Part shown: positions 10,000 to 18,601 of the stretch, one piece after another
How the letters are laid out: each line of letters starts with the position of its first letter
Numbering within the stretch: the stretch's first letter is position 1
The notes under the pieces: generated by a model
What the model was told of the DNA's origin: nothing
Database searches by the model: none
Seen by the model: only the letters and a program-made list of their open reading frames with translations
Origin: Mycobacteroides saopaulense
GTDB taxonomy: Bacteria; Actinomycetota; Actinomycetes; Mycobacteriales; Mycobacteriaceae
Direction: 5' to 3'
DNA length: 64,000 nt
Assembly: GCF_001456355.1 (NCBI RefSeq)
Contig: NZ_CP010271.1
Span: 3,968,001 to 4,032,000 of the forward strand
Translations under genes and position numbers: made by a program

Positions 10000-10632
10000 G
10001 TGAGCACCGAGGAACTTCCGGACATCGCCGGAATCGCCCACCACCCCGACGGGCACCCCCACGGTGCGGTAGTACTCACCCACGGGGCGGGCGGCAGCTG
10101 CCACTCCCCCATGCTGCGCCTGCTGTGCACGGCGTGGGCCGAGCGTGGCTGGCTGGCGATACGGTTCGACATGCCATTCCGGCGCAACCGGCCAAGCGGC
10201 CCTCCCTCGGCCTCCTCCGCCGACAAAGACCGCGCGGGTATCGCCGAGGTGATCAACAAGGCTCGCGTCATGGTGGACGGCCCACTGCTGGCGGGCGGTC
10301 ATTCGTACGGCGGACGCCAAACATCGATGCTCGTGGCCGAAAAGGGGCCCATCATCGACGTTCTGACCCTGTTCTCCTACCCGCTGCATCCGCCCGGTAA
10401 GCCCGACCGGCTGCGCACCGAGCATCTTCCCGATATCCAGGTTCCGACGGTCTTCACCCACGGCAGCTCGGATGCGTTCGGCACCATCGAGGAAATCAAA
10501 GAGGCGTCGGTACTGATCCCGGCAGGCGCCACGATCGTGGAGATCACCGGCGCGCGCCACGATCTGGGTTCCAAGACCATCGACGTGCCGACACTGGCCA
10601 TCGACGCCGCGCTGGCCGCCCTGCAGGGCTAG
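10000..10632 (+). CDS. Alpha/beta hydrolase (Rv0421c-like, TEX30/KANL3 family)
   Basis: A 210-aa protein starting with GTG 10000, 9 bases after thiD. It has the oxyanion strand GAVVLTHGAGG, the nucleophile elbow GHSYGG (Ser about residue 101), a late acidic strand (THGSSDAFG) and the catalytic His in GARHDLGS. This is the dienelactone hydrolase-like TEX30/KANL3 group. M. tuberculosis has the same gene next to thiD (Rv0421c). A role in thiamine metabolism is suggested only by the conserved neighbourhood; the substrate is unknown. Confidence 0.85.
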   Translation: MSTEELPDIAGIAHHPDGHPHGAVVLTHGAGGSCHSPMLRLLCTAWAERGWLAIRFDMPFRRNRPSGPPSASSADKDRAGIAEVINKARVMVDGPLLAGGHSYGGRQTSMLVAEKGPIIDVLTLFSYPLHPPGKPDRLRTEHLPDIQVPTVFTHGSSDAFGTIEEIKEASVLIPAGATIVEITGARHDLGSKTIDVPTLAIDAALAALQG

Positions 10633-10664
10633 AAGAACGCCACACTCCATTTTGTGTGATCCGC

Positions 10665-10679
10665 GTCATATTTTATGAC
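10665..10679. promoter_or_regulatory. Perfect inverted repeat upstream of the ECF41 operon
   Basis: GTCATA-TTT-TATGAC is a perfect 6-bp inverted repeat with a 3-base centre, in an AT-rich patch unusual for this GC-rich DNA. It ends 4 bases before the ECF41-like -35 element, where an activator or repressor would act. A second looser repeat, CACAC (10641-10645) with GTGTG (10654-10658), lies just upstream. Confidence 0.4.
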
Positions 10680-10683
10680 CCGA

Positions 10684-10710
10684 TGTCACAAAACCGACCT
10701 GGGCGGGATC
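10684..10710 (+). promoter_or_regulatory. ECF41-type promoter candidate before the oxidoreductase-sigma operon
   Basis: The -35 element TGTCACA (10684-10690) is an exact match to the published ECF41 consensus TGTCACA-n16-CGTC. Sixteen bases later the sequence is GATC, agreeing only in the last two positions with CGTC. The putative start would lie about 30 bases before the ATG at 10748, which has its own GGGAG ribosome site. This fits autoregulation of the operon by its own sigma factor; the -10 mismatch keeps it tentative. Confidence 0.5.
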
Positions 10711-10747
10711 TCAAGGGCATCACACCCCGAATGAATGGGAGCCCAGC

Positions 10748-11929
10748 ATGACCGATCAGCACCCACACGTCATAGTCCTCGGTGGCGGTTACGCCGGAAC
10801 GATGGCGGCCAACCGTTTACAGCAGAACACCGATATCGACATCACACTGATCAACCCGCGCGCCGACTTCGTTCACCGCCTGCGGCTGCACCAGTTCGCG
10901 GCCGGGACGGGTATCGCCACGGTCGACTACGCCCCACTGCTAGGAAGGCGCGTGCGACTCGTTGTCGACGGCGCCGCACGCGTCGACGCTCGCGCGCGCA
11001 TGGTCCGCCTGGAGTCCGGAGACATTCTCGATTACGACTATCTCGTCTACGCGGTCGGCAGCACCGATTCGGCGCCCGCGGACATACCGGGTCTCGCGGA
11101 ATTCGCTTATCCTCTTGCCGAATTCGAGTCAGCGCAACGTCTGCGCCAAGCTCTTGAAACAGCAGATCACGACGCCCCGATCACCGTGGTGGGGGCCGGC
11201 CTGACCGGGATCGAGATGGCCGCCGAGTTGGCCGATCTCGGTCGACAAGTGAGGCTGGTGTGCGGTGGCCGATTGGCGCCGGCATTCGGGGCGCCCGCAC
11301 GGCGGTCGATCGCCATGTGGTTCGCTCGCCGCCGGGTCGACGTACTGGAGAATGCGACAGTTTCCGAGGTGCTACCGGACTCCGTGGTGCTCGCGGGCGG
11401 TGCGGCGCTACCCAGCACGATCACCATCTGGGCAGGCGGATTCGGGGTACCGAGCCTGGCCGCCCACAGCGGCCTGAGCACCAACGCCGACGGCCGGCTG
11501 CTCACCGATGAAACGCTCACCAGTATCGACGACGACCGGATTATCGGAGCCGGGGACGCCGTGACCACGTCGAGCCTGCCGACGCGCATGAGCTGCTACA
11601 CGGCCAACACGACCGGCGCCGCGGCTGCCGACACGGTGCTGAGCCGCCTGTCGGGTGCCGAGCCCGCCGCGTTCCGCCTGGCGTATGTCGGGCAATGCCT
11701 GAGCCTTGGACGACACAATGCGGTTCTACAGTTCACGCACCAGGATGACAGTCCAGTCGGGTTCCATACCCGGGGCAGGCTGACGGCGTCGTTCAAGGAA
11801 TTCGTCCTCAAGAGTGTCCCGTGGGGGCTGCGTCGGGAGGGCCGCAAGCCGGGGGCGAGCGTGTGGTTCAAGAGCCAGGCCCGCCACGCGTCAACCACTA
11901 GAGATCAGGCGGAGGCCACCACGTTGTGA
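10748..11929 (+). CDS. FAD-dependent NAD(P)H oxidoreductase (NDH-2-like)
   Basis: A 393-aa two-dinucleotide-domain flavoprotein. The first Rossmann motif is IVLGGGYAGTMAANRL (near residue 10), the second is TVVGAGLTGIEMAAEL (about 145-160), and the C-terminal FAD motif is IIGAGDAV. This layout is that of type II NADH dehydrogenases and related reductases; the membrane-anchoring C-terminal helix of true NDH-2 is not evident. Its last codons overlap the start of the ECF41 sigma factor. ECF41 sigma genes are typically paired with one COE enzyme (carboxymuconolactone decarboxylase, oxidoreductase or epimerase), and this would be the oxidoreductase version. Confidence 0.9.
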   Translation: MTDQHPHVIVLGGGYAGTMAANRLQQNTDIDITLINPRADFVHRLRLHQFAAGTGIATVDYAPLLGRRVRLVVDGAARVDARARMVRLESGDILDYDYLVYAVGSTDSAPADIPGLAEFAYPLAEFESAQRLRQALETADHDAPITVVGAGLTGIEMAAELADLGRQVRLVCGGRLAPAFGAPARRSIAMWFARRRVDVLENATVSEVLPDSVVLAGGAALPSTITIWAGGFGVPSLAAHSGLSTNADGRLLTDETLTSIDDDRIIGAGDAVTTSSLPTRMSCYTANTTGAAAADTVLSRLSGAEPAAFRLAYVGQCLSLGRHNAVLQFTHQDDSPVGFHTRGRLTASFKEFVLKSVPWGLRREGRKPGASVWFKSQARHASTTRDQAEATTL

Positions 11930-12819
11930 TCAACACCGACGAACATGCCGAACGATTTGTCCTACTGCGCCCCTTGCTGTTCACGATCGCCTACGAGATC
12001 CTAGGTTCGGCAACCGAATCGGACGACGTGTTACAGGACAGCTACCTACGGTGGGCTCAGGTAGACCTGACGACAGTACGAGACACCAAGTCCTATCTGG
12101 CACAGCTGGTCACGCGCCAAGCACTGAAGTCCCTGCGCACCAGCGCCCGCCGGCGCGAGGACTACATCGGCCCATGGCTGCCCGAACCATTGCTGCTCGA
12201 CGAACACGACGGTTCTGCCGACCTACTGCTCGCCGAGTCCGTGTCGATGGCCATGATGGTGCTGCTGGAAACCCTCACGCCCGACGAGCGCGCAGTGTTC
12301 GTGCTGCGCGATGTGTTTGGCTTCGACTATGACGAGATCGCCGGTGCGGTAAGCAAATCCGCCACCGCGGTGCGGCAGATCGCACATCGAGCGCGCGAGC
12401 ATGTACACGCGCGCCGCAGACGATTCCAACCCGTCGCCGCTCACGAGAGCGCGCGGATCGCCCAGCAGTTCCTCACGGCCACCGAGACCGGAGACGTCGA
12501 AGGCCTGATGGCGTTGCTGGCACCCGACGCCACCTGGATCGCTGATGGCAACGGGCGGGCCGGGGCAGTCCGACGGCCACTCACCGGCGCCGGCAAGCTG
12601 GCCCGCATATTCGCCGGCCCGTTCCGAAAGGGTATGGAGCACAGGAGGACAGAGGTAGTCATCGCCAATGCCTCACCGGCCATCGCGGTGTACTCCGGCG
12701 ATGTTCTGGAAGCCATCATCACCATCGAGATCACCGGCGGCAGGATCAGCCGGCTCTACGCCGTCGCCAACCCCGACAAGCTGGTATCCGCGGCGACCCC
12801 TCGCGTAGTCGGTCGTTGA
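11926..12819 (+). CDS. ECF41-type RNA polymerase sigma factor (SigJ-like)
   Basis: A 297-aa sigma factor starting at GTG 11926 with a 4-base overlap with the oxidoreductase. Region 2 (about residues 10-75) and region 4 (about 110-165) are joined by a linker with the ECF41 hallmark WLPEP (84-88). A C-terminal SnoaL-like domain of about 120 residues replaces a separate anti-sigma factor; its conserved DGGGK appears here as DGNGR (207-211) and the terminal NPDKL motif is intact (282-286). In this family the extra domain controls sigma activity in cis. The inducing signal is unknown. Confidence 0.92.
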   Translation: MINTDEHAERFVLLRPLLFTIAYEILGSATESDDVLQDSYLRWAQVDLTTVRDTKSYLAQLVTRQALKSLRTSARRREDYIGPWLPEPLLLDEHDGSADLLLAESVSMAMMVLLETLTPDERAVFVLRDVFGFDYDEIAGAVSKSATAVRQIAHRAREHVHARRRRFQPVAAHESARIAQQFLTATETGDVEGLMALLAPDATWIADGNGRAGAVRRPLTGAGKLARIFAGPFRKGMEHRRTEVVIANASPAIAVYSGDVLEAIITIEITGGRISRLYAVANPDKLVSAATPRVVGR

Positions 12820-12836
12820 TCGACGCGTTGCGACCG
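12810..12836. terminator. Possible bidirectional terminator hairpin after the sigma factor gene
   Basis: Perfect 6-bp arms CGGTCG (12810-12815) and CGACCG (12831-12836) enclose a 15-base loop in the 22-base gap between convergent stops. No T-run follows on either strand, which is common in mycobacteria but makes the call weak. Confidence 0.3.
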
Positions 12837-12841
12837 GCGCG

Positions 12842-13468
12842 TCAAGAGCCCAGCGCACGCCAGTCGCGCATCAACAGCTGTGATGCCCGGCGCAGATCGG
12901 CCTCGGCCTGCGCCACGGTGAGGCCACCATTGAGACACACCTGGATACAGCCGAACCACTGGTGCACCAGCAGCCTGATCACGGCCTCATCCTCATCGGT
13001 CGGATCGGATAGCCCGGCCACCTCGGATATCAGCTCATGGAACCGCTTCTCGATCTGCATCAGATCGGGAACCTCGGCCAGCGAGGCCGAGTTCGACGAC
13101 CGGATCATCGCGATGGCCAGCATGCGCCGCCGTGTCAGCCCGCGCAGTGCCCGTACCAGCGCCTCGCCCACCCGGTCGGCGGGGGTCTGCTCGCCGTCGG
13201 GCAGCACCGGAATGCGGCCGACAAGCCGTTCGGACTCACGCACCAGAGCGGAGACGAACAGATGACGCTTCGTCGGGAAGTACCGGTACAACGTCCCGAT
13301 GGCGACGTTCGCGTGCTTGGCGACGTCGTGCATCTGAACGTGGTCGAGCTCGCGGGTCATGGCGAGTTCCTCGGCCGCATCGAGCATGCGCTTGTACTGC
13401 TCATGTTGGCGCCGGGTCGACGGCATGGCGGCTGGCCGCACCGGTGACGCTTCAACCATGGCGCTCAC
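12842..13468 (-). CDS. TetR-family regulator, KstR-like
   Basis: A 208-aa protein from GTG 13468 (ATG 13459 is an alternative). The N-terminal helix-turn-helix is typical of TetR (VQMHDVAKHANVAIGTLYRYFPTKRHLF, here only described: residues about 44-71), and the segment QMxxVAxxAxVAxGTLYRYFPxKxHL closely follows KstR, the cholesterol-catabolism repressor. The C-terminal half is the variable ligand domain. Its own upstream region carries a 14-bp sequence fitting the KstR operator pattern, supporting autoregulation. It is convergent with the sigma operon and divergent from nothing nearby, so other targets are probably distant. Confidence 0.88.
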   Translation of the reverse strand: MSAMVEASPVRPAAMPSTRRQHEQYKRMLDAAEELAMTRELDHVQMHDVAKHANVAIGTLYRYFPTKRHLFVSALVRESERLVGRIPVLPDGEQTPADRVGEALVRALRGLTRRRMLAIAMIRSSNSASLAEVPDLMQIEKRFHELISEVAGLSDPTDEDEAVIRLLVHQWFGCIQVCLNGGLTVAQAEADLRRASQLLMRDWRALGS

Positions 13469-13500
13469 GATCTATTCACCTGCATAAATAACCCCGAAAC

Positions 13501-13514
13501 TGGAACCTGTTCTA
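13501..13514. promoter_or_regulatory. KstR-type operator upstream of the TetR gene
   Basis: TGGAACCTGTTCTA fits TnnAACnnGTTnnA, the motif published for KstR in mycobacteria, at every specified position. It lies 33 bases upstream of the GTG start of the KstR-like gene, in the 97-base gap before the PucR gene, where autorepression would be expected. Confidence 0.65.
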
Positions 13515-13565
13515 GATAAGGTAGCACTACCCAGACCCAACGCAATGCGATTTCGCGGTCCTGAT

Positions 13566-15095
13566 CTACTTCCCGGCGTCCGGCGTTCCCGCCAGCATCG
13601 CCAGCAGCAGTTCGGCGCGCACGCGCGCGATATCGAGGTCACAGGCCAGCAGCGACTGCGCGGTTTCAACGCGTTTGCGCAGCGTATGGCGATGCACGCC
13701 GACGGCCGCGGCCGCCGATTCCCAGTGACCGTTGGCCTCCAGATAGGCCCGTAGAGACGCCATCAGTTCAGCCCCGTGCATAGCGTCGAACTCGGCGAGG
13801 GGAGCCAATGTCGCGTTGGCGACGGCGATCAGCACCTCACGACTCGCGCCGAAAGACAGCAGCGCGCTGCCCGCCAACGAGGTGAACTCCAGCGGCGTCC
13901 CACCGCGATCGGCCACCGATGCGGCGAGCTTCGCGTTCTGCACCGCATCGACGAGTCGTCCCACCGGATGCGCCCCGCTCAGGCCCGCCCGCAACCCCTT
14001 CCTGGCGCGCCCGTCCACCTCCGCAAACAACTGCCGCGCGAATTCGAGGGTCTCCGAGCCGGGCAACACGACGGTGAGTTGGAACTCGGCGGTATGCGCG
14101 AAGACCACGTGACCCTCGGACTCCATGGCCCGGGTCACCGAGGACAGCACCTTGGGCAGCGCCGCCTGAGATTCGGCATTGACCACCAAGACCCGAATGC
14201 GCCCGCGCCCGTCGGCGGCCCGACTCAGTTGCGCCCACACCGGATCCAAATTCCGTTCGTTCCCCAGCAGTAGCCCCAGGACCTGCCCGTTCAGCTGCCG
14301 CTGCGCCTCCTGTAACCGCGATGGCTTGTCGAAGTCCAAGGCCAGCAACGAATTCGCATGCCCCAGCAGCACCTGGTCCACGAAGGTCAGAGGTGTCTTA
14401 CTGACGACGGCCAACACTCCGTACGACGTGCCGCCCACACCGATCGCCTGTTGCGAGACGGCTATTCCCGGGCCCAGTTGTTGAGCGCCCGCCAAAGCAC
14501 CCGGAGTCAGTGCGCCGCGAACCAGATTCACCGTCGCGACATCCAGATTGCGCGGATGACTGGCGACCACCGTGCCACCGGCGTCCAGCACCACCACGCT
14601 GGCCCGCAACGACCGCCCCAGTTCCGCGGTGACCGCCTGCACACCGCCGTTGACAATCGCCCGGGTGATCCTGGGCTGCGCGCGCGAGGCACGCAGCACC
14701 GCGTCGTATTCCAGTTCGGCGATGTGGGTGCTGACCGTCTTCACCACCGCCGCGAACGGGGTTCGCAGCGGCACCTCCAACACCGGCATGCCGAGCTCGT
14801 CGGCGGCCGCCACCAACTCCGCAGGCACCTCGTCGAAGGTCAATCCAGTGCCGAATCCCAATGCGGCGACATTGTTCTTGTCGAGAGCGTGTAGATAGCT
14901 CCGCCGTTCGCGGGCACTCGAGGGCAGACCGATGCCGGTGGTGAGCACCAGCTCTCCACCCGACAGCCATCGGGCCGGGTCAGCGAGTTCCGTGGTGAGC
15001 GCCAGGTTGATCTCGCGCCCCAGGCCCGCGGCACCGCCCTGAAGAGTGAGTTTCAGGTCCGGCTGGTCCAGCACCCAACGCACCGAAACAGTCAC
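13566..15095 (-). CDS. PucR-family transcriptional regulator of the polyamine operon
   Basis: About 509 aa from GTG 15095 (start VTVSVRWVLDQPDL); an upstream start at 15179 would consume most of the divergent promoter region. The N-terminal PucR ligand domain (about 1-120) contains GREINLALTTELADPARWLSGGELVLTTG-type sequence, a central GGDEF-like CdaR domain follows, and the C-terminus carries the HTH_30 helix-turn-helix (HRHTLRKRV near residue 475). It is divergent from the aminobutyraldehyde dehydrogenase gene, so it most likely activates that operon in response to a polyamine or GABA intermediate. Confidence 0.88.
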   Translation of the reverse strand: MTVSVRWVLDQPDLKLTLQGGAAGLGREINLALTTELADPARWLSGGELVLTTGIGLPSSARERRSYLHALDKNNVAALGFGTGLTFDEVPAELVAAADELGMPVLEVPLRTPFAAVVKTVSTHIAELEYDAVLRASRAQPRITRAIVNGGVQAVTAELGRSLRASVVVLDAGGTVVASHPRNLDVATVNLVRGALTPGALAGAQQLGPGIAVSQQAIGVGGTSYGVLAVVSKTPLTFVDQVLLGHANSLLALDFDKPSRLQEAQRQLNGQVLGLLLGNERNLDPVWAQLSRAADGRGRIRVLVVNAESQAALPKVLSSVTRAMESEGHVVFAHTAEFQLTVVLPGSETLEFARQLFAEVDGRARKGLRAGLSGAHPVGRLVDAVQNAKLAASVADRGGTPLEFTSLAGSALLSFGASREVLIAVANATLAPLAEFDAMHGAELMASLRAYLEANGHWESAAAAVGVHRHTLRKRVETAQSLLACDLDIARVRAELLLAMLAGTPDAGK

Positions 15096-15138
15096 CTCAC
15101 GGGACTGTACAGAATGGTGAAAAACACCGCGAAGATTC

Positions 15139-15151
15139 CCGAAATTGTCGG
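15139..15151. promoter_or_regulatory. CCGA-n5-TCGG inverted repeat in the PucR/polyamine divergent promoter
   Basis: Within the 133-base gap between divergent pucR-like (15095) and aldehyde dehydrogenase (15229) starts, CCGA (15139-15142) and TCGG (15148-15151) form a perfect short inverted repeat. It is a possible regulator site; the short arms could be chance. Confidence 0.3.
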
Positions 15152-15228
15152 ATGATCGGGGATGTGTCGTCGCGCACACTGATTCTCTGCGTGCTTAACG
15201 GGATTCCCTCGACGGATGGACGTGCGAT

Positions 15229-16659
15229 ATGCCGGACTCAGTACTCCAGAACTACATCGACGGACGGTTCGTCGATTCCAACTCATCGGAAACCATCGAC
15301 CTGATCAACCCGGTCGATGAATCGGTGGTGGGCCGCGCCCCGGTCTCCAACGCCGAGGACGTCAACGCGGCCGTGGCGGCGGCCGAACGTGCCTTCGTCT
15401 CCTGGGGCAGATCCACCCCCAGCTTTCGGCAGCAGGCGTTGCTCAAGCTCGCCGACGCCATCGAGGCCCACTCCGACGAGATCGTCGAGGCGCAATGCCG
15501 CAACACCGGACAGCCCAAGGCGATCATCGCCGCCGAAGAGGTGGCCGTCAGCGCCGACCAAGTCCGGTTCTTCGCCGGTGCCGCACGGCTCGTCGAGGGC
15601 AAGTCGGCCGGCGAATACATGGAGGGTTTCACCTCCTACGTTCGTCGTGAGCCCATCGGGGTCGTCGGGCAGGTGACTCCCTGGAACTACCCGTTCATGA
15701 TGGCGATCTGGAAGATCGGTCCCGCGTTGGCCACCGGAAACACCATCGTCCTCAAGCCCAGTGACACCACCCCCGAGAGCACGCTGGTGCTGGCTCGGCT
15801 GACCCAGGGCATCCTGCCCGACGGGGTCTTCAACGTCGTCTTGGGTACCGCGGCCACCGGCTCCGAATTGGTGAGTCACCCTGCTATCGGGCTGGTTTCG
15901 ATCACGGGCTCGGTGCGCGCCGGTATCGCCGTCGCCGCGTCGGCGGCCGAACAGCTCAAGCGCAGCCACCTCGAACTCGGCGGCAAGGCCCCGGTCGTCG
16001 TGTTCGACGACGTCGATATCGACAAGGCCGCATTGGGTATCGCGCAGGCTGCCTTCTTCAACGCCGGCCAGGACTGCACGGCCGCCACCCGGGTGATCGT
16101 GCATCAATCGATCCACGACGAGTTCGTGAACGCCCTCAACTCCGCGGCTCAGACGCTGCGACCCGGCCCGCCCGACGATCCGGACAGCTTCTACGGGCCG
16201 ATGAACAACGTCAACCACTTCACCGCTGTCACCAAGAAGCTCGAGAACCTGCCCGCGCACGCCATCGTCGTGACCGGCGGAAAACGCTGGGGCGACAACG
16301 GGTATTTCATCGAGCCCACCATTGTCACCGGCGTCCGGCAGGAAGATCCCATAGTCCAGGAGGAGACATTCGGGCCGATCCTGACCGTCCAGTCCTTCGA
16401 TAGTGCGGACGAAGCCGTGCGCTTGGCCAACGGGGTGCGCTACGCCCTGGCTTCCAGCGTCTGGACCAAGGACCATGCCACCGCGGAACGGTTCACCCGC
16501 GAGCTCGATTTCGGATGTGTATGGGTCAACTGTCATATCCCGCTGGTTGCCGAGATGCCGCACGGCGGATTCAAGTACTCCGGTTACGGCAAGGACCTGT
16601 CCGCATACGGTGTGGAGGACTACACCCGGATCAAGCACGTGATGAGCGCCCACGCGTGA
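15229..16659 (+). CDS. Aminobutyraldehyde dehydrogenase (PatD-like)
   Basis: A 476-aa NAD-dependent aldehyde dehydrogenase. The cofactor region TPWNYPFMMAIWKIGPALA, general base E249 (LELGGKAP) and catalytic C283 (FFNAGQDCTAATRV) are intact; NAGQDCTAA is close to the PatD/YdcW group that oxidises 4-aminobutanal to GABA. It is the first gene of the polyamine operon and overlaps the amine oxidase start (GTGA), placing it to consume that enzyme's aldehyde product. Betaine aldehyde dehydrogenase activity is the main alternative. Confidence 0.9.
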   Translation: MPDSVLQNYIDGRFVDSNSSETIDLINPVDESVVGRAPVSNAEDVNAAVAAAERAFVSWGRSTPSFRQQALLKLADAIEAHSDEIVEAQCRNTGQPKAIIAAEEVAVSADQVRFFAGAARLVEGKSAGEYMEGFTSYVRREPIGVVGQVTPWNYPFMMAIWKIGPALATGNTIVLKPSDTTPESTLVLARLTQGILPDGVFNVVLGTAATGSELVSHPAIGLVSITGSVRAGIAVAASAAEQLKRSHLELGGKAPVVVFDDVDIDKAALGIAQAAFFNAGQDCTAATRVIVHQSIHDEFVNALNSAAQTLRPGPPDDPDSFYGPMNNVNHFTAVTKKLENLPAHAIVVTGGKRWGDNGYFIEPTIVTGVRQEDPIVQEETFGPILTVQSFDSADEAVRLANGVRYALASSVWTKDHATAERFTRELDFGCVWVNCHIPLVAEMPHGGFKYSGYGKDLSAYGVEDYTRIKHVMSAHA

Positions 16660-18599
16660 CGACCGATACGTTTCACCCGCTTGATCCCTTGGCTGCGGAC
16701 GAGTTCACCGCGGTCGCAGAGATTCTGGCGCAGACGCACGATGTCGGAAAGAGTTGGCGGTACACCTCCATCGAGCTGGCCGAGCCCTCCAAATCCGAGA
16801 TCGCCGCATTCGACGGCAAGGGCACACGGCCCGATCGTCGAGCACTGGCCACCTGTTTGGACACCAACCAAAACGCGACCTACAAGGCGGTCATTTCTCT
16901 GACGTCCGGTGAGGTGTTGTCCTGGAGTCACATTCCGGGAGTACAGCCCAACTTCACCGTTGATGAATGGGAGGAGGCCGACGCGACCCTGCGTCGCCAC
17001 CCCGACGTGATCGCCGCACTGGCCAAACGCGGTATCACCGACATGGACCTGGTGTTCATGGATACCTGGACGTACGGCGATGCGGTCATGCCAGAGAAGT
17101 ACAAGGGCAGGCGACTGGGCTGGTCGGACACCTGGGTGCGTTCCAGCGAAGGCGCCAACCCGTACGCGGGACCCGTCAACGGATTCCATTGCATCATCGA
17201 CATGAACAGCATGGAGCTGTTGGAGATCGAGGACACGTTCACCGTCGAGCGGCCCGAGATGATGGGCGAGTACGTGCCTCGACATGTACCGGAGCGCCTC
17301 CGCCGCCAGAGCACCCGTGAATCTCTGCAGCCACTGCACATAACACAGCCGGACGGACCCTCATTCACCCTCGAGGGCAACAAGCTCCAATGGCAGAACT
17401 GGTCGTTGCGCGTCGGATTCAACTACCGCGAGGGCATGACCCTGCATGCGGTGACCTACAACGACAACGGCCGGGTGCGTTCGGTCGCCCATCGCATGTC
17501 GTTCGCCGAGATGATGGTGCCGTACCGAGATCACTGCGAAGATCACTACCGGAGAACAGCTTTCGATATCGGCGAGTGGGGCATCGGGTTCATGACGACC
17601 TCGCTGGAGCTGGGCTGTGACTGCCTCGGCGAGATCCGGTACCTGGATGCGGTCCTGCACAACAGCAAGGGTGAGCCGTACACCATCAAGAATGCGATCT
17701 GCATCCACGAAGAGGACAACGCCGTCCTGTGGAAGCACGTGGACCACGATCACGGCGCCGAGGTGCGCCGGATGCGCCGGCTCACGGTGTCGTTCCACGT
17801 CACCGTCGCCAACTACGAGTACCTCACGTATTGGCGTTTCTATCAGGACGGAAACATCGAATGTGAGGTCCGCGCAACAGGAATCATGGTCGTCAGCAAT
17901 CTTCCGGCCGGAGTTCACAGTGCGCACGGAACCCTCGTCGACAACCGGACCTATGCGCCCTATCACCAGCATTTCCTTGTCGCGAGGCTAGACCTCGATG
18001 TCGATGGCACCGAAAACACCGTGTACGCCACCGAAACCGAGATCGAACCCGTGGGCCCCGACAATCCGTATGGGCTGTCCCTGCGGCAGCGCAACACCCC
18101 GCTGCGCACGGAATCGGAAGGCAAACAGGATTTCCGCTGGGAGACCCAGCGCGCGTGGAAGGTCGTCAACGACAACACCCGCAACGGCATCGGCACTGCA
18201 CCGGCCTACAAGTTGGTGCCCGGCGCGGCCATCCCGTCCATGTTCGATCCTTCCTCGCCGGTGCTGGCCCGCTGCCGCGCCATCGAGCACACCCTCTGGG
18301 TGACGCCCAACTCACCCGAGGAACGCTGGCCGGCAGGAGAATTCGTCACACAGAGCAAGGACGATCTGGGCCTGCCTAACTGGACCGCGAACAATCGCTC
18401 CATCGAGAACACCGACGTGGTGCTGTGGTACGTGTTCGGCATCCACCACATCACGAGGCCCGAAGACTGGCCCATCATGCCCGTCGACACCGTGAACTTC
18501 TGGCTCAAACCGGTCGGGTTCTTCGACCGCAACCCCTCGCTCGACGTCGCTCCCAGCCCACCGAAGAGCTGTCACGCACCAGGACACCAGGAGGCCTAG
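16656..18599 (+). CDS. Copper-containing primary amine oxidase
   Basis: About 647 aa from GTG 16656, which overlaps the previous stop; an upstream frame inside the dehydrogenase is a shadow. The topaquinone motif NYE is present with the modified Tyr at 387 (VANYEYLTYW), the catalytic-base Asp at 304 (RTAFDIGEWG), and copper-ligand HxH in YHQHFLVARLD near 431-433. These positions match Arthrobacter amine oxidases closely. The enzyme converts a primary amine such as putrescine to the aldehyde, giving ammonia and H2O2. No signal peptide is visible, so it acts inside the cell. Downstream is a universal stress protein. Confidence 0.95.
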   Translation: MTTDTFHPLDPLAADEFTAVAEILAQTHDVGKSWRYTSIELAEPSKSEIAAFDGKGTRPDRRALATCLDTNQNATYKAVISLTSGEVLSWSHIPGVQPNFTVDEWEEADATLRRHPDVIAALAKRGITDMDLVFMDTWTYGDAVMPEKYKGRRLGWSDTWVRSSEGANPYAGPVNGFHCIIDMNSMELLEIEDTFTVERPEMMGEYVPRHVPERLRRQSTRESLQPLHITQPDGPSFTLEGNKLQWQNWSLRVGFNYREGMTLHAVTYNDNGRVRSVAHRMSFAEMMVPYRDHCEDHYRRTAFDIGEWGIGFMTTSLELGCDCLGEIRYLDAVLHNSKGEPYTIKNAICIHEEDNAVLWKHVDHDHGAEVRRMRRLTVSFHVTVANYEYLTYWRFYQDGNIECEVRATGIMVVSNLPAGVHSAHGTLVDNRTYAPYHQHFLVARLDLDVDGTENTVYATETEIEPVGPDNPYGLSLRQRNTPLRTESEGKQDFRWETQRAWKVVNDNTRNGIGTAPAYKLVPGAAIPSMFDPSSPVLARCRAIEHTLWVTPNSPEERWPAGEFVTQSKDDLGLPNWTANNRSIENTDVVLWYVFGIHHITRPEDWPIMPVDTVNFWLKPVGFFDRNPSLDVAPSPPKSCHAPGHQEA

Positions 18600-18601
18600 C
18601 C

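Noticed and set aside
15283..16653. 456-aa minus-strand frame opposite the aldehyde dehydrogenase
   Set aside because: Shadow frame; the plus-strand gene has all ALDH catalytic residues.
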